Source of the DNA: Roseovarius sp.
GTDB taxonomy: Bacteria > Pseudomonadota > Alphaproteobacteria > Rhodobacterales > Rhodobacteraceae
DNA length: 5,164 bases
Reading direction: 5' to 3'
Assembly (NCBI GenBank): GCA_021767845.1
Contig: JAASSQ010000217.1
Span: 1 to 5,164, forward strand
Part shown: piece by piece, positions 4,593 through 5,164 of the stretch
Layout: every line of letters starts with the position of its first letter
Position numbering within the stretch: position 1 is the stretch's first letter
The notes under the pieces: model-generated
Databases searched by the model: none
Told to the model about the DNA's origin: nothing
The model's input: the letters and a program-made list of their open reading frames with translations, nothing else
Position numbers and translations under genes: made by a program

Positions 4593-5164
4593 ATGATGTT
4601 TACCAAGTTCAAGTTCACGATGGCCGGCGCCGCCCTGGCGGCGATGATGGCCCCGGCCGCCCAGGCCGAGGAGTTCATCACCATCGGCACCGGCGGCGTG
4701 ACCGGCGTCTATTACCCCACCGGCGGCGCGATCTGCCGCCTGGTGAACAAGGGCCGCAAGGAGCACGGCATCCGCTGCTCGGTCGAATCCACCGGCGGGT
4801 CGATCTACAACATCAAGACCATCCGCGCCGGCGAGCTGGAATTCGGCGTCGCGCAGTCGGACTGGCAGTATCACGCCTATAACGGCACCTCGCGGTTCGA
4901 GGATGACGGCGCCTTCGAAGGCCTGCGCGCCGTGTTCTCGGTCCACCCCGAGCCCTTCACCGTGGTCGCCCGCGCCGATGCCGGCATCACCGATTTCGCC
5001 GACCTCAAGGGCAAGCGCGTGAACATCGGCAACCCCGGCTCGGGCCAGCGCGGCACGATGGAAGTGCTGATGGAGGAAATGGGCTGGACCACCGACGATT
5101 TCGCCCTCGCGACCGAGCTGAAGGCCGCCGAGCAGAGCCAGGCGCTCTGCGACAACCAGATCGA
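4593..5164 (+). CDS. TAXI-family TRAP transporter solute-binding protein (3' end beyond the window)
   Basis: This is the periplasmic binding component of a TRAP transporter of the TAXI type. The 190 complete codons in the window cover somewhat more than half of a typical protein of about 320 residues. Residues 1-25 form a clear Sec signal peptide: lysines at 5 and 7, an Ala/Met-rich core, then PAAQA with likely cleavage before E26. The mature protein opens with ITIGTGGVTGVYYPTGGAI (29-47), then ESTGGSIYNI (65-74), the GELEFGVAQSDW segment and GKRVNIGNPGSGQR, all characteristic of TAXI binding proteins. C48 and C62 could form a disulfide in the periplasm. TAXI proteins work with DctQ/DctM-type membrane subunits, often fused, which would be expected just downstream. 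Known TAXI ligands include glutamate-like compounds, but the substrate here cannot be told. The frame stays open to the window edge. Confidence 0.94.
   Translation, partial: MMFTKFKFTMAGAALAAMMAPAAQAEEFITIGTGGVTGVYYPTGGAICRLVNKGRKEHGIRCSVESTGGSIYNIKTIRAGELEFGVAQSDWQYHAYNGTSRFEDDGAFEGLRAVFSVHPEPFTVVARADAGITDFADLKGKRVNIGNPGSGQRGTMEVLMEEMGWTTDDFALATELKAAEQSQALCDNQI

Overview
The window looks like chromosomal DNA from a high-GC alphaproteobacterium. Base composition (roughly two-thirds G+C by eye, not counted), strong G/C preference at third codon positions, and the combination of a TAXI-type TRAP binding protein, an RpiR regulator, a BKACE enzyme and a class III aminotransferase all suggest Rhodobacterales (Paracoccus/Rhodobacter-like). 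This placement is inference. No RNA genes, insertion sequences or CRISPR arrays were seen.

Layout: 1-30 is probably the last nine codons of an upstream gene. After a short spacer that contains a possible 10-codon leader peptide (68-100), a DAACS-family (GltP/DctA-like) symporter runs on the + strand (110-1450). It converges on a two-gene minus-strand operon: a class III aminotransferase (3584-2262), whose stop codon overlaps the start of a DUF849/BKACE beta-keto acid cleavage enzyme (2265-1501). Two hairpins fill the 50-bp convergent gap. A 110-bp, comparatively AT-rich divergent control region (3585-3694) separates the aminotransferase from a plus-strand RpiR-family regulator (3695-4561, TTG start). 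The regulator is followed after 31 bp by a secreted TAXI solute-binding protein (4593 to the window edge, incomplete).

Working model (inference): this is a small catabolic locus. A compound is captured in the periplasm by the TAXI protein and imported by TRAP membrane subunits presumably encoded just beyond the window. It is deaminated by the aminotransferase to a keto acid, and a beta-keto acid is split by the BKACE enzyme with acetyl-CoA. A beta-amino acid, or a compound converted to one, would fit the aminotransferase-BKACE pair best. The RpiR protein would sense an intermediate and act at the divergent region, which carries a 12-bp direct repeat at 31-bp spacing and several interlocking inverted repeats. 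The symporter may or may not belong to the same system; a TGAA-N8-TTCA site like one in the divergent region lies upstream of it.

The points most worth a second look are the architecture of the divergent control region, the translationally coupled aminotransferase-BKACE pair, a D-to-A change in the symporter's normally NMDGT cation-site motif, the EN (not ED) pair at the BKACE metal site, and the possible leader peptide ahead of the symporter.
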